From: CALMZY01 sp052033915
Lineage (GTDB): Bacteria; Verrucomicrobiota; Kiritimatiellia; CAIQIC01; JAGNIJ01
Assembly: GCA_052033915.1 (NCBI GenBank)
Contig: JBPOJF010000022.1
Coordinates: forward strand, 1 to 34,013
Direction of reading: 5' to 3'
DNA: 34,013 bases
Shown here: piece after piece, positions 14,807 to 21,936 of the stretch
Numbering within the stretch: the first letter of the stretch is position 1
Layout: every line of letters begins with the position of its first letter
Position numbers and translations under genes: made by a program
The notes under the pieces: generated by a model
What the model was told of the DNA's origin: nothing
Database searches by the model: none
Seen by the model: only the letters and a program-made list of their open reading frames with translations

Positions 14807-15469
14807 TTAACTCGGCAGGGCGGCGGTAGAAGGGTTCCGCTGGTCAACGCGGTATTGCAGGAAAGCCCAGAGGATCAGGATGGGAATGCCCGATTCCAGC
14901 ACTTCCTCCAGCGAGGACAGGAAGTGCTTCACGCCCAGGGGAAACGGGATCCCCCACTCGTTGTGCACGACTCGATAGGCCCCATCCATGAGGATACTCG
15001 CCGGAATCACAAGAAGGATTGTGAGGATCGAAAATGCGAAGGCTTTTCGCTTCTTCAGATTGGCAACCAGCCGCGGGAAGTAGCGCAGATAGGAGAGGAC
15101 CACAAGGGCGATGAGCCCCAGGGCGATGGCGGCGATGAGCTGTTCGCCGGTGAAGACATCCGCGCCGTCGAGAAAGTAGCGCTTGTTGAGGATGTTCTTC
15201 GAGGTGAAGGCGGTCTGGAAATCCAGTTCGCGAATCGCCATGAGCGCGAGGATGACGGCGGTGTGAACGAAGAATGGCCGGTCATGACGGCTGTACAGGA
15301 TCAGCACGATGATTGCGGGAATGTATAAAAACACTCCCGTCAACTCGATCGGTCCCCATTCGCCCGTGTAGAAACAGCGGTCTGCGTCCGAAAGAAACGC
15401 GGTCAGGCAGAAAGCGACAGCGGCCAGAAAAATGACAAGATAGAGACAGGAACCTTTTTGATTCAGCAT
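14807..15469 (-). CDS. Polytopic membrane protein of unknown function
   Basis: I do not recognise this 220-residue protein. It shows about five hydrophobic segments: near residues 9-26, 44-59, 67-80, 112-128 and 143-158, with a weaker one near 192-207. The conserved-looking stretch LMAIRELDFQTAFTSKNILNKRYFL lies in the loop after helix 3. ATG 15469 is preferred over GTG 15478. It is the first gene of a minus-strand run with the PhoD-like and spermidine-synthase-like genes, and its stop is 4 nt before the PhoD-like start. Confidence 0.75.
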   Translation of the reverse strand: MLNQKGSCLYLVIFLAAVAFCLTAFLSDADRCFYTGEWGPIELTGVFLYIPAIIVLILYSRHDRPFFVHTAVILALMAIRELDFQTAFTSKNILNKRYFLDGADVFTGEQLIAAIALGLIALVVLSYLRYFPRLVANLKKRKAFAFSILTILLVIPASILMDGAYRVVHNEWGIPFPLGVKHFLSSLEEVLESGIPILILWAFLQYRVDQRNPSTAALPS

Positions 15470-15550
15470 GTCCGGCACTATACGGCATCCGGCTGTTTTC
15501 GTCAGCTATCTTTGACGCTGTGCAGGGCGCGGATCAACCGCTCCTCGCGC

Positions 15551-15648
15551 TGGTGCCTGGGGTGGGAATCGAACCCACACTCTCTTTCGAGAAAGGGATT
15601 TTCCCGCCGGGGGCGGGTCCGCCTATGGCGGAAAGTCCCTTGCGTCTG
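15551..15648 (-). pseudogene. Broken tRNA-Leu(UAA) copy, 3' part with 30-nt insert
   Basis: Minus strand. Positions 15551-15602 equal the 3' half of the intact tRNA-Leu at 15913-15998 (CCA, acceptor, T-arm, variable arm, 3' anticodon stem) with one mismatch. The 30-nt double hairpin (15603-15632) follows in the anticodon loop. Then comes the 5' anticodon stem and part of the D-arm, up to 15648. The acceptor 5' strand is missing, and that end is instead the 3' end of the GIY-YIG gene. Confidence 0.85.
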
Positions 15649-15649
15649 C
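15593..15649. repeat. 57-bp exact direct repeat, copy 1
   Basis: This stretch is identical to 16039-16095, 446 bp away. It covers the tRNA-Leu anticodon stem, the 30-nt double-hairpin insert and part of the D-arm. The two copies bracket the GIY-YIG gene and the intact tRNA-Leu, like a long target-site duplication. Confidence 0.85.
15603..15632. repeat. 30-nt double-hairpin insert in tRNA-Leu anticodon loop, copy 1
   Basis: Two perfect 15-nt hairpins stand in tandem: CCCGCC-GGG-GGCGGG and TCCGCC-TAT-GGCGGA. The insert lies between GGGATTTT and AAGTCCC, which are contiguous in the intact tRNA-Leu. Confidence 0.85.
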
Positions 15650-15892
15650 GAGGGAAGTCTTGAGCCAGTTTCGACCGGCACCGGATTTCAGGAAGTTCTC
15701 TCTTTGCCGCGCCTGGGTGTATGTCTCAAAGAACTCGGCGAGGACCAGTGTTAGAGGGCGCCGGTTCTTTGTGCATGACACCCGCCCCGCATGGTGATCC
15801 TTCATTCGCTTTTCAAGATTTCGGCAAGAGCCTTTGTACAGGTATTTTCCGTCCGCTGATCTCAGGACATAGGCTGCCGGCCTTTTCTCCAT
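15623..15892 (-). CDS. GIY-YIG family endonuclease embedded in a tRNA-Leu locus
   Basis: The 89-residue protein is a single GIY-YIG nuclease domain of the small stand-alone type. It has AYVLRSADGKYLYKGSC (YKG in place of YIG), then NLEKRMKDH with the catalytic Arg, then TKNRRPLTLV and RENFLKSGAGRNWLK with the catalytic Glu. I chose ATG 15892; GAGGAG about ten bases upstream comes from the 3' flank of the intact tRNA-Leu. Its last residues (ADARDFPP) are encoded by tRNA-Leu sequence, and the stop lies in the 30-nt hairpin insert. Small GIY-YIG frames next to tRNA genes are seen in other bacteria. It is probably the mobile or homing component of this locus (inference). Confidence 0.85.
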   Translation of the reverse strand: MEKRPAAYVLRSADGKYLYKGSCRNLEKRMKDHHAGRVSCTKNRRPLTLVLAEFFETYTQARQRENFLKSGAGRNWLKTSLADARDFPP

Positions 15893-15912
15893 CGTATTTC
15901 CACTCCTCGCGC

Positions 15913-15998
15913 TGGTGCCTGGGGTGGGAATCGAACCCACACTCTCTCTCGAGAAAGGGATTTTAAGTCCCTTGCGTCTGCCGTTCCGCCACCCAGGC
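15913..15998 (-). tRNA. tRNA-Leu (UAA), intact
   Basis: This is a complete type II tRNA on the minus strand: acceptor GCCTGGG/CCCAGGC, anticodon stem AGGGA/TCCCT with loop CTTAAAA (anticodon TAA), a long variable arm, T-loop GGTTCGATTCC and encoded CCA (15913-15915). It lies between two broken copies of itself. Confidence 0.95.
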
Positions 15999-16038
15999 GG
16001 TATCTGATCATCGAATAGCGTTTCCCGGTCTTTCGGCC

Positions 16039-16095
16039 AAGGGATTTTCCCGCCGGGGGCGGGTCCGCCTATGGCGGAAAGTCCCTTGCGTCTGC
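16039..16095. repeat. 57-bp exact direct repeat, copy 2
   Basis: This is identical to 15593-15649 and forms the outer boundary of the GIY-YIG plus tRNA-Leu segment. Confidence 0.85.
16049..16078. repeat. 30-nt double-hairpin insert in tRNA-Leu anticodon loop, copy 2
   Basis: It is identical to 15603-15632 and sits at the same position of the tRNA anticodon loop. I found no further copy in the window. Confidence 0.85.
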
Positions 16096-16128
16096 CGTTC
16101 CGCCACCCAGGCGGGGTTGATCGTGGGC

Positions 16129-16157
16129 AAGTTAGGTGAATGGGCAGACGGTTTCAA
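16129..16157 (-). promoter_or_regulatory. Possible promoter of the tRNA-Leu locus
   Basis: On the minus strand, TTGAAA (16152-16157), a 17-nt spacer and TAACTT (16129-16134) lie 16 nt before the 5' half-tRNA. This suggests that the original tRNA-Leu promoter now reads the broken 5' half first, then the intact tRNA and the GIY-YIG gene. Confidence 0.35.
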
Positions 16158-16186
16158 TCATTTTGGCGGTTGGCCCTTTTTCCGTC

Positions 16187-16765
16187 CTACGCCTTCTTCA
16201 GCACGTACACCGCGACGTTGGCGCGAAGGGCGGGGAGGAAGTAAATCGGACGCCGCCCGGAAACGAACACCGCGTTTTCGATCCGGGCGTTCATCTGTCC
16301 GCTGAAGTCTTTGAACTGGTCCAGCGTGATGGCCCTGACGCGTTGTTCGCCGGAGCAGAGGGTATTGCCCATGCCTTTCCCGAGCAGCGCACGAAGCCGA
16401 TCCTGCCAGTATCCGGCATTGTCGAACGAAATGATGGCGCGCTGGCCCACGCGGAGCATCTCCCGGAGAACGGGTTCCGGCTGGTTCAGGTAGGCGAGCG
16501 TCTGGCTGAGGATTACGTATTCGAACGCGCTGTCGCGGTAGTCGGCGAGCCCTTCCTCGATGTTGCCGTGGCGCACGGACAGGCCGCGCGCGATCGCAGC
16601 GCGGACCTTGGTCTCGCTGATCTCCACGCCTCGCGCCTCGATTTGCTTTTGATCGATGAGCCGCGCCAGCAGGCTGCCGTCGCCGCAGCCCAGGTCAAGA
16701 ACCCGCGCCCCGATAGGGACGATGTCCGCGATGGCGTCGAAATCGAGTCGTTTTTGGTTGGCCAT
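16187..16765 (-). CDS. metW: MetW, methionine biosynthesis methyltransferase-fold protein
   Basis: MetW acts with MetX in homoserine acylation for methionine synthesis in many bacteria. The 192-residue product has the SAM-binding fold motif VLDLGCGDGSLLARL and GVEISETKV. MetW-typical blocks follow: QGNIEEGL-like HGNIEEGL, YVILSQTLAYL and ISFDNAGYWQDRL. Its length is normal. ATG 16765 follows AAGGA at about ten bases; the longer frame has no family similarity. It is the last gene of metY-metX-metW, 129 nt after metX. Confidence 0.93.
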   Translation of the reverse strand: MANQKRLDFDAIADIVPIGARVLDLGCGDGSLLARLIDQKQIEARGVEISETKVRAAIARGLSVRHGNIEEGLADYRDSAFEYVILSQTLAYLNQPEPVLREMLRVGQRAIISFDNAGYWQDRLRALLGKGMGNTLCSGEQRVRAITLDQFKDFSGQMNARIENAVFVSGRRPIYFLPALRANVAVYVLKKA

Positions 16766-16894
16766 GATCCGTCGTTTCCTTGGGGTCAAATCATTAGTGA
16801 TTGCGCGGGGAAAGTCAAATGGGCAACGCGCGGGAGGGTCATAGAGAAGGGGGAGCGAGCCGTTCATCGCGCGCGGCGGGGCGTTCCTGCCCGG

Positions 16895-18025
16895 CTACTT
16901 CTTGTGCTTGGGCGCGGGATGCGGCTTTTGCACGCGCGCAAGAAAATCGTTGGTGAGGCCGCCGAGACGGTCCACCTCGAGCAGAAACGAGTCGTGTCCG
17001 TAGTCGCTCGTGATTTCCACGTAGGTCGCGTCGACCCCGTTCTGAAGGAGTGCGCGGACCATTTCCTCCGACTCCGCCGAGGGATAGAGCCAGTCGGACG
17101 AGTAGCTCACGATCAAGAACTTCGCGGTGACGTTGCGGAACGCCTCCGCCAGCGACGAGAGGCCCAGCGAGAGGTCGAAGTAGTCGATGGCTTTCGTGAT
17201 GTAGAGGAATGTGTTCGCGTCGAATCGCTTGGTGAACGTGAGTCCCTGGTGCTTCAGGTAGCTCTCCACCCGGAATTCCGTGTTGAACTCGTAGCCGTAC
17301 TGCTCGCGCTCCTGGAGGAGCCGTCCGAATTTTTCTCTCATGGACGTTTCGCTCAGGTAGCTGATATGGCCGATCATGCGCGCGAGGGCGAGGCCGACAT
17401 TGGGCCGCTCGCCGTCATAATAGTCGCCCCGTTTCCAGTTCGGGTCCGCGTAGATCGCCTGCCGCGCGACTTCGTTGAGCGCGATGCTCTGCGCCGATAC
17501 GCGAGCCGTCGCCGCCAGCACGATGGCGCTTCGGATCCGGTCCGGGTAGGAAACGGCCCACTGCAACGCCCTCATCCCGCCCAGGCTGCCGCCGGTCACC
17601 GTGATCAGTTTGTCGATTCCCAGATGGTCGATCAAAAGCCGCTCGGCATCCACCATATCCGCGATCGTGATCACGGGGAACGAGAGCCCGTAGGGCTTTC
17701 CCGTCTTCGGGTTGACCGTCGCCGGGCCGGTGCTGCCCTTGCAGCCGCCGATCACGTTGCTGCAGATGATGAAGTACTTGTTCGTGTCGAAGGCTTTGCC
17801 CGGCCCGACAGCCCCGTCCCACCAGCCCGGCTTCGCGTCGCTCGCGGCGTGTCGGCCGGCGACGTGCGCGTCGCCCGAGAGCGCGTGAAGAATGAGGATC
17901 GCGTTGCTCTTGTCGGCATTCAGTTTTCCGTAGGTTTCGTAGGCGAGCGTGATGGGCCCAAGCGTGGCTCCGCTCTGGAGCTTGAGTTCCCGGTCGAACG
18001 TCGCGTATTGAGTTTTGACGATCAT
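16895..18025 (-). CDS. metX: Homoserine O-acyltransferase (MetX)
   Basis: MetX transfers an acyl group (usually acetyl) from acyl-CoA to homoserine. The 376-residue alpha/beta hydrolase shows LILHALSGDAHVAG, WWDGAVGPGKAFDT, the nucleophile elbow TGGSLGGM (Ser147), a YSSDWLYP block with the catalytic Asp and YGHDSFL with the catalytic His. I cannot tell acetyl from succinyl specificity by eye; the adjacent O-acetylhomoserine sulfhydrylase points to acetyl. ATG 18025 has a GAG-containing leader. It lies downstream of metY across a palindromic repeat and upstream of metW. Confidence 0.95.
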   Translation of the reverse strand: MIVKTQYATFDRELKLQSGATLGPITLAYETYGKLNADKSNAILILHALSGDAHVAGRHAASDAKPGWWDGAVGPGKAFDTNKYFIICSNVIGGCKGSTGPATVNPKTGKPYGLSFPVITIADMVDAERLLIDHLGIDKLITVTGGSLGGMRALQWAVSYPDRIRSAIVLAATARVSAQSIALNEVARQAIYADPNWKRGDYYDGERPNVGLALARMIGHISYLSETSMREKFGRLLQEREQYGYEFNTEFRVESYLKHQGLTFTKRFDANTFLYITKAIDYFDLSLGLSSLAEAFRNVTAKFLIVSYSSDWLYPSAESEEMVRALLQNGVDATYVEITSDYGHDSFLLEVDRLGGLTNDFLARVQKPHPAPKHKK

Positions 18026-18056
18026 GGTCTCACTCTACTGAAACACCCGCCGGACT

Positions 18057-18127
18057 TTAACCACGAAATACACGAAAGCCGTGCGCCTTCTTGTTTTCCC
18101 TTTCGCCTATTTCGTGTGTTTCGGGTT
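18057..18127. repeat. Palindromic repeat (CGAA-type) between metY and metX
   Basis: The left arm TTAACCACGAAATACACGAA faces CCTATTTCGTGTGTTTCGGG. It fills most of the metY-metX gap and abuts the metY stop codon, so it would form a hairpin in the operon transcript. Confidence 0.85.
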
Positions 18128-19432
18128 CTACCCTGCCGCCTGCTTCAACGCCTGGTCGATGTCGTCCTGGATGTCCTCGATGTTCTCAAGGCCGATTGAC
18201 AGCCGGATGTAGTCTTCCGTCACGCCGGTCTCTTCCTGTTCTGCGCGCGTCAACTGCTGGTGCGTGGTGGACGCCGGATGGATGACGAGGCTCTTCGCGT
18301 CGCCGATGTTCGCGACGTGCGAAAGCAGTTTCAGCGAGTTGATGAACTTCTTACCGGCCTCCAGCCCGCCCTGGATGCCGAATCCGACGAGGCCGCCGAA
18401 GCCCTTCTTCAGGTACTTCGCGGCCACCGCATGGTCCGGCGCGTCCTCGAGGCCTGGGTAGACGACCCACTTCACCCGGGGGTGCTTCTGAAGCCAGCGC
18501 GCAAGGGCCAGCGCGTTCTCGGAGTGTTTCTGCTGGCGCAGGGGCAGGGTCTCCAGCCCGAGGATGAATTCGCGCGCGTTGAACGGGCTCAAGGCCGCGC
18601 CGAGGTCGCGGAGAAGCGTAACCCGCGCTTTCTGGATGAACGCCACGTTGTCCGTGCCGGGCGCGTTGCCGAGCGCATCCCAATACACGAGCCCGTGATA
18701 GCTCGGGTCCGGTTCCGTGAATTCCGGGAACTTGCCGTTGTTCCACTTGAAATTGCCCGAATCCACGATCACGCCGCCCAGCGATGTCCCGTGCCCGCCG
18801 ATGTACTTGGTGGCGGAGCTGACGATGATGTCCGCGCCGTGGTCGATGGGCCGGACCAGCCCGACGCCGACCGTGTTGTCCACGACCAGCGGGACCCCGT
18901 TCTCGTGCGCGATTTTCGCGAGCGCTTCAAAATCCGGGACATTCAACTTCGGGTTGCCGATGGTTTCGGTATAGAGGGCGCGTGTTTTCGGAGTGATCGC
19001 CTTCCGGAACGCGTCCGGATCGCGCGCATCCACGAATTTCACGGTGCGCCCGAGCTTCGCGAACGTGTAATGAAGCAACTGGTACGTTCCGCCGTACAGA
19101 TTGTTGCCGGCTACGATCTCGTCGCCGAGCCGCGTGATGGCGAGCAGGGCGACCGCGATCGCCGCCTGGCCCGAGGCGACGGCCAGCGCGCCGGGTCCGC
19201 CTTCGAGCGCGGCAATGCGCTTCTCGAAGACGTCCGTCGTCGGGTTCATGAGCCGCGTATAGATGTTTCCGGATTCCTTCAGGGCGAACAGGTTCGCCGC
19301 GTGTTCCGTGCTCTTGAACACGTAGGACGTGGTCTGGTAAAGCGGAACCGCCCGCGAGCCCGTCTCGGAATCGGGATGCTGTCCGGCGTGCAGGGCCAGG
19401 GTTTCCAATCCGTGCTTTTTCTGTTTACTCAT
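18128..19432 (-). CDS. metY: O-acetylhomoserine sulfhydrylase (MetY)
   Basis: MetY is a PLP enzyme that joins sulfide (or methanethiol) to O-acetylhomoserine, giving homocysteine (or methionine). The 434-residue product starts with LETLALHAGQHPDSETGSRA and has YTRLMNPTTDVFEKR and ASGQAAIAVAL. The PLP lysine lies in SSATKYIGGHG. The C-terminal blocks are LSHVANIGDAKSLVIHPAST and IRLSIGLENIEDI. Its length is typical. ATG 19432 has AAGGA eight bases upstream. As the first gene of metY-metX-metW it would be the place for methionine control, but I see no SAM riboswitch motif in its leader. Confidence 0.96.
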   Translation of the reverse strand: MSKQKKHGLETLALHAGQHPDSETGSRAVPLYQTTSYVFKSTEHAANLFALKESGNIYTRLMNPTTDVFEKRIAALEGGPGALAVASGQAAIAVALLAITRLGDEIVAGNNLYGGTYQLLHYTFAKLGRTVKFVDARDPDAFRKAITPKTRALYTETIGNPKLNVPDFEALAKIAHENGVPLVVDNTVGVGLVRPIDHGADIIVSSATKYIGGHGTSLGGVIVDSGNFKWNNGKFPEFTEPDPSYHGLVYWDALGNAPGTDNVAFIQKARVTLLRDLGAALSPFNAREFILGLETLPLRQQKHSENALALARWLQKHPRVKWVVYPGLEDAPDHAVAAKYLKKGFGGLVGFGIQGGLEAGKKFINSLKLLSHVANIGDAKSLVIHPASTTHQQLTRAEQEETGVTEDYIRLSIGLENIEDIQDDIDQALKQAAG

Positions 19433-19514
19433 CTTCGGGTCCTTCAGGGTTCATGTGTACACGGCCGAACATACGGCACCGCAACCGGTCCATTCACCGG
19501 CGCGTGTGTCATGA

Positions 19515-19560
19515 TGGGGCGGTGGAACGATGGAGGGGTGCGTTCCAACACGCCGTCTTT
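19515..19560. repeat. Partial GGAGTG-type repeat between the dehydrogenase gene and metY
   Basis: The sequence GGTGGAACGATGGAGGGGTG with a following GTTCCAACACGCC resembles one arm of the palindromes at 22978-23050 and 24249-24329. The partner arm is weak. The rest of the 19433-19561 gap shows nothing I can name. Confidence 0.4.
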
Positions 19561-19561
19561 C

Positions 19562-20839
19562 TTACAGGCTCACATACCGGAACCCAAGATTCCGGGCCTC
19601 CCGTCGGTTGAAGAAGTTCTTCGCGTCGATGAGGACCTTGGTTCTCATCTTCCGCGCCAGGTCCTTGAGCGTGATGAACTTGAACGCGTCGTGCGCGTTG
19701 ATCAGGATCACGGCGTCCATATCCCGCGCCTTGTCGAAGGTGAGCGTGTTCACCCCGAACTGCTTCCGAATCTGCTGGGCGTCGACCATGGGTTCCCACA
19801 CGGACACCTTCGCGCCCAGATTCTTCAGGTACTTGATCACATCGACCGCGCGCGTGTTGCGGAAATCCGGCACGTTTTCCTTGAACGTCAGGCCAAGCAC
19901 CCAGATGTTCGCCTTGCGCGGCAGCTTGCCCGCGGCGTTCAGTTCCCTCATCGTGAGCTCGCCGATATACTCGCCCATGCCGTCGTTGATCCGGCGGCCG
20001 GCCAGGATGATTTCGGGGTGGTACCCCAGTTGCAGGGCGCGATGCGTCAGGTAATACGGGTCGACGCCGATGCAGTGCCCGCCCACGAGCCCCGGGTGAT
20101 ACCGGTGGAAGTTCCACTTGGTGGAGGAGGCGTCGATCACTTCCTTGGTGTTCAAGCCCAGCCGGGCGAAGATCTTCGACAATTCGTTCATCAAGGCGAT
20201 GTTCAGATCGCGCTGGACGTTTTCGATGACCTTGGCCGCTTCGGCCGTTTTGATGTTCGGCGCCTTGTGGATGCCCGCCTCGATCACGGAGCCGTACACC
20301 GCGGCGCAGCGGTCCAGCGCCTTCCGGCTGTGTCCGCTGACCACCTTGACGATGCCTTTGATCGTGCGCTTCTTGTCGCCGGGGTTGACGCGCTCCGGCG
20401 AGTAGCCCAGGTCGAACTGCCCGAGCTTGAGACCGGATTCGCGCTCGAGGATGGGCAGGCAGAAATCCTCCGTGACGCCCGGATAGACCGTGCTTTCGTA
20501 CACCACCATCATGCCCTTCCGAAGAATTTTTCCGACGGTGATCGACGACTCCTCGAGCGGCTTTAAATCGGGGTCCTTGGCGTTGTTGGTCGGGGTGGGG
20601 ACGGCGACGATGATGAAGGAGCACTTGCCGAGGTCGCCCGGGTTCGTGGTGAATGACAGATTCGGATTCTTCAGCAGGGATCGGTCCACTTCGCCCGTAT
20701 GATCGACGCGGTTTTTCAGTTCCTTGATCCGCGAGGCCTTGACGTCGAAACCGACCACCTTGAATTTCTCCGCAAACGCCGCCGCCAGAGGCAGTCCGAC
20801 GTAGCCCAACCCAACAATTCCAATGCGCTCTTTTTTCAT
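19562..20839 (-). CDS. Nucleotide-sugar dehydrogenase (TviB/WbpO type)
   Basis: This NAD-dependent enzyme oxidises a UDP-sugar at C6 to the uronic acid for surface polysaccharide. The 425-residue product has the Rossmann motif GIVGLGYVGLPLA, then FIIVAVPTPT, YESTVYPGVTED and YSPERVNPGDKK. The catalytic cysteine is in VGGHCIGVDPYYL, and a C-terminal LGLTFKENVPDFRNTRAVD follows. ENVQRDLNIALMNEL fits the UDP-N-acetylhexosamine dehydrogenase branch rather than UDP-glucose dehydrogenase. ATG 20839 follows AAGGGA. The nucleotidyltransferase gene lies 75 nt upstream on the same strand, consistent with a shared sugar-nucleotide role. Confidence 0.93.
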   Translation of the reverse strand: MKKERIGIVGLGYVGLPLAAAFAEKFKVVGFDVKASRIKELKNRVDHTGEVDRSLLKNPNLSFTTNPGDLGKCSFIIVAVPTPTNNAKDPDLKPLEESSITVGKILRKGMMVVYESTVYPGVTEDFCLPILERESGLKLGQFDLGYSPERVNPGDKKRTIKGIVKVVSGHSRKALDRCAAVYGSVIEAGIHKAPNIKTAEAAKVIENVQRDLNIALMNELSKIFARLGLNTKEVIDASSTKWNFHRYHPGLVGGHCIGVDPYYLTHRALQLGYHPEIILAGRRINDGMGEYIGELTMRELNAAGKLPRKANIWVLGLTFKENVPDFRNTRAVDVIKYLKNLGAKVSVWEPMVDAQQIRKQFGVNTLTFDKARDMDAVILINAHDAFKFITLKDLARKMRTKVLIDAKNFFNRREARNLGFRYVSL

Positions 20840-20914
20840 AGGTCCCTTGTTTCTTCCACAGCGTATGTATAAGCAGAGATCGTCGCCAAGGCGATAAAAA
20901 ACGCGGAACCCGTT

Positions 20915-21922
20915 CTAGCCCCACAGGTTCTGCGAATAGACGCCGGCGCGGACCAGGTCGCGGATTCCGCTCACCACGCGCGCCTTGTCTTCCGGGTAGG
21001 TCACGCCCAGCCATCGCTCGCCGGAGCGGATCACCTCGACCTCGGCGCGTCCTTCGCGGATGAGTGTGTCCACGACGGTCGGGAGTTGGAACTCGGCGCC
21101 GGCGTTGTCCATGGCGGTGGGCAGGAACTTACGGAATTCCCGGTCGAGATGCTCGAAAACCGTCGGCGCAAAGCCCCAGAGATTCATGGACACGGGCTCT
21201 TCCCCGGTCAGCGTCACGGGCTTGCCGTCCCGCAACCCGTGGACGGAGACCCCGTTCTGCTCGACCTTGTGGTGCTCCACGACGGTTTGCAGCAGGCCGT
21301 CCCTGCCGACATGGCAGACGCCGCGCGAAACGGGGCCGTGATCCGATAGCGTGTTGCGCAGGGTGAAGGCCGCCAGGCAGTGGCGGTTGCCCCGCGGCGG
21401 GAGTTTCCGTAGCGCGTCCGCGAGCAACTGAAAGGATGTGCGTCCGTAGAAGTCGTCGGCATTGATGACCGCGAACGGCTCCCGGCAGGCATGGCGGCAG
21501 GCGTACACCGCGTGGCCGGTTCCCCACGGCTTGGTACGGCCCTGCGGCGCCGCGAACCCGGCGGGCACGTCCGTCAACTCCTGGTACGCGTACTCGATCG
21601 CGATCCGGCCCGCGAAGTGAGGCTCGATAACGGACCGGAAAGCGTCTTCGATGTCGCGGCGGATGACGAACAGCAACTTGCCGAACCCTGCGCCGAGGGC
21701 GTCGAAGACGGAGTAATCGATGACGATTTCCCCGGACGGGCCGACAGGTTCGATCTGCTTCAGGCCGCCGTAGCGGCTGCCGATGCCCGCGGCGAGGACG
21801 GCGAGGGTAGGGCGGGGAGAGTTCAAAGTCCGAAGTCTAAAGTCCAAGGTTGAGGAAAGAGAAGCCGGAATGTCCGAACTTCCTCCGACTTTAGACTTTG
21901 GACTTTGGACCTTGGACTTCAT
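20915..21922 (-). CDS. Sugar-phosphate nucleotidyltransferase-like protein
   Basis: The protein has the nucleotidyltransferase signature LAAGIGSRYGGLKQIEPVG, then IVIDYSVFDALGAGFGKLLFVI, PWGTGHAVYACR and FAVINADDFYGR (metal-binding Asp pair). It therefore probably activates a sugar phosphate with an NTP; the substrate is unknown. The start is uncertain. ATG 21922 gives 335 residues, but its first 32 or so (KSKVQSPKSKV and following) are encoded by a palindromic repeat. TTG 21826, just before PRPTLAVLAAG, begins where the family homology begins. It lies 14 nt after trpD on the same strand. Confidence 0.8.
   Translation of the reverse strand: MKSKVQSPKSKVGGSSDIPASLSSTLDFRLRTLNSPRPTLAVLAAGIGSRYGGLKQIEPVGPSGEIVIDYSVFDALGAGFGKLLFVIRRDIEDAFRSVIEPHFAGRIAIEYAYQELTDVPAGFAAPQGRTKPWGTGHAVYACRHACREPFAVINADDFYGRTSFQLLADALRKLPPRGNRHCLAAFTLRNTLSDHGPVSRGVCHVGRDGLLQTVVEHHKVEQNGVSVHGLRDGKPVTLTGEEPVSMNLWGFAPTVFEHLDREFRKFLPTAMDNAGAEFQLPTVVDTLIREGRAEVEVIRSGERWLGVTYPEDKARVVSGIRDLVRAGVYSQNLWG
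21822..21920. repeat. Palindromic repeat (GTCCAAAGTC-type) at the start of the nucleotidyltransferase gene
   Basis: The left arm TTCAAAGTCCGAAGTCTAAA faces TTTAGACTTTGGACTTTGGA and on to 21920. Each arm is a run of a degenerate 7-8 nt unit (AAGTCCA). The same family occurs at 24868-24951. Confidence 0.85.
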
Positions 21923-21936
21923 CCGGACCTTGGATT

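Larger units (their letters stand above)
16039..16112 (-). pseudogene. Broken tRNA-Leu(UAA) copy, 5' half with 30-nt insert
   Basis: Minus strand. It starts with an intact 5' acceptor strand, D-arm and 5' anticodon stem (16112-16079). The 30-nt double hairpin (16078-16049) and the 3' anticodon stem to 16039 follow, then unrelated sequence. Joined to 15551-15602 it would rebuild a whole tRNA-Leu carrying the insert. Confidence 0.85.

Noticed and set aside
15551..16112. tRNA-Leu with a group I intron
   Set aside because: tRNA-Leu(UAA) is a classic group I intron site, but the insert is only 30 nt of double hairpin, and the 446-bp segment between the halves contains a nuclease gene and a whole tRNA rather than a group I core.
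16136..18199. Long plus-strand open frame across metW and metX
   Set aside because: It is a shadow frame; the minus strand encodes complete MetW and MetX with catalytic residues.
19433..19561. SAM riboswitch in the metY leader
   Set aside because: I searched the leader for the conserved SAM-I/SAM-II core sequences and saw none; only a partial repeat arm is present.
18260..20566. Long plus-strand open frame across metY and the dehydrogenase gene
   Set aside because: It is a shadow of two intact minus-strand genes and has no domain signal.
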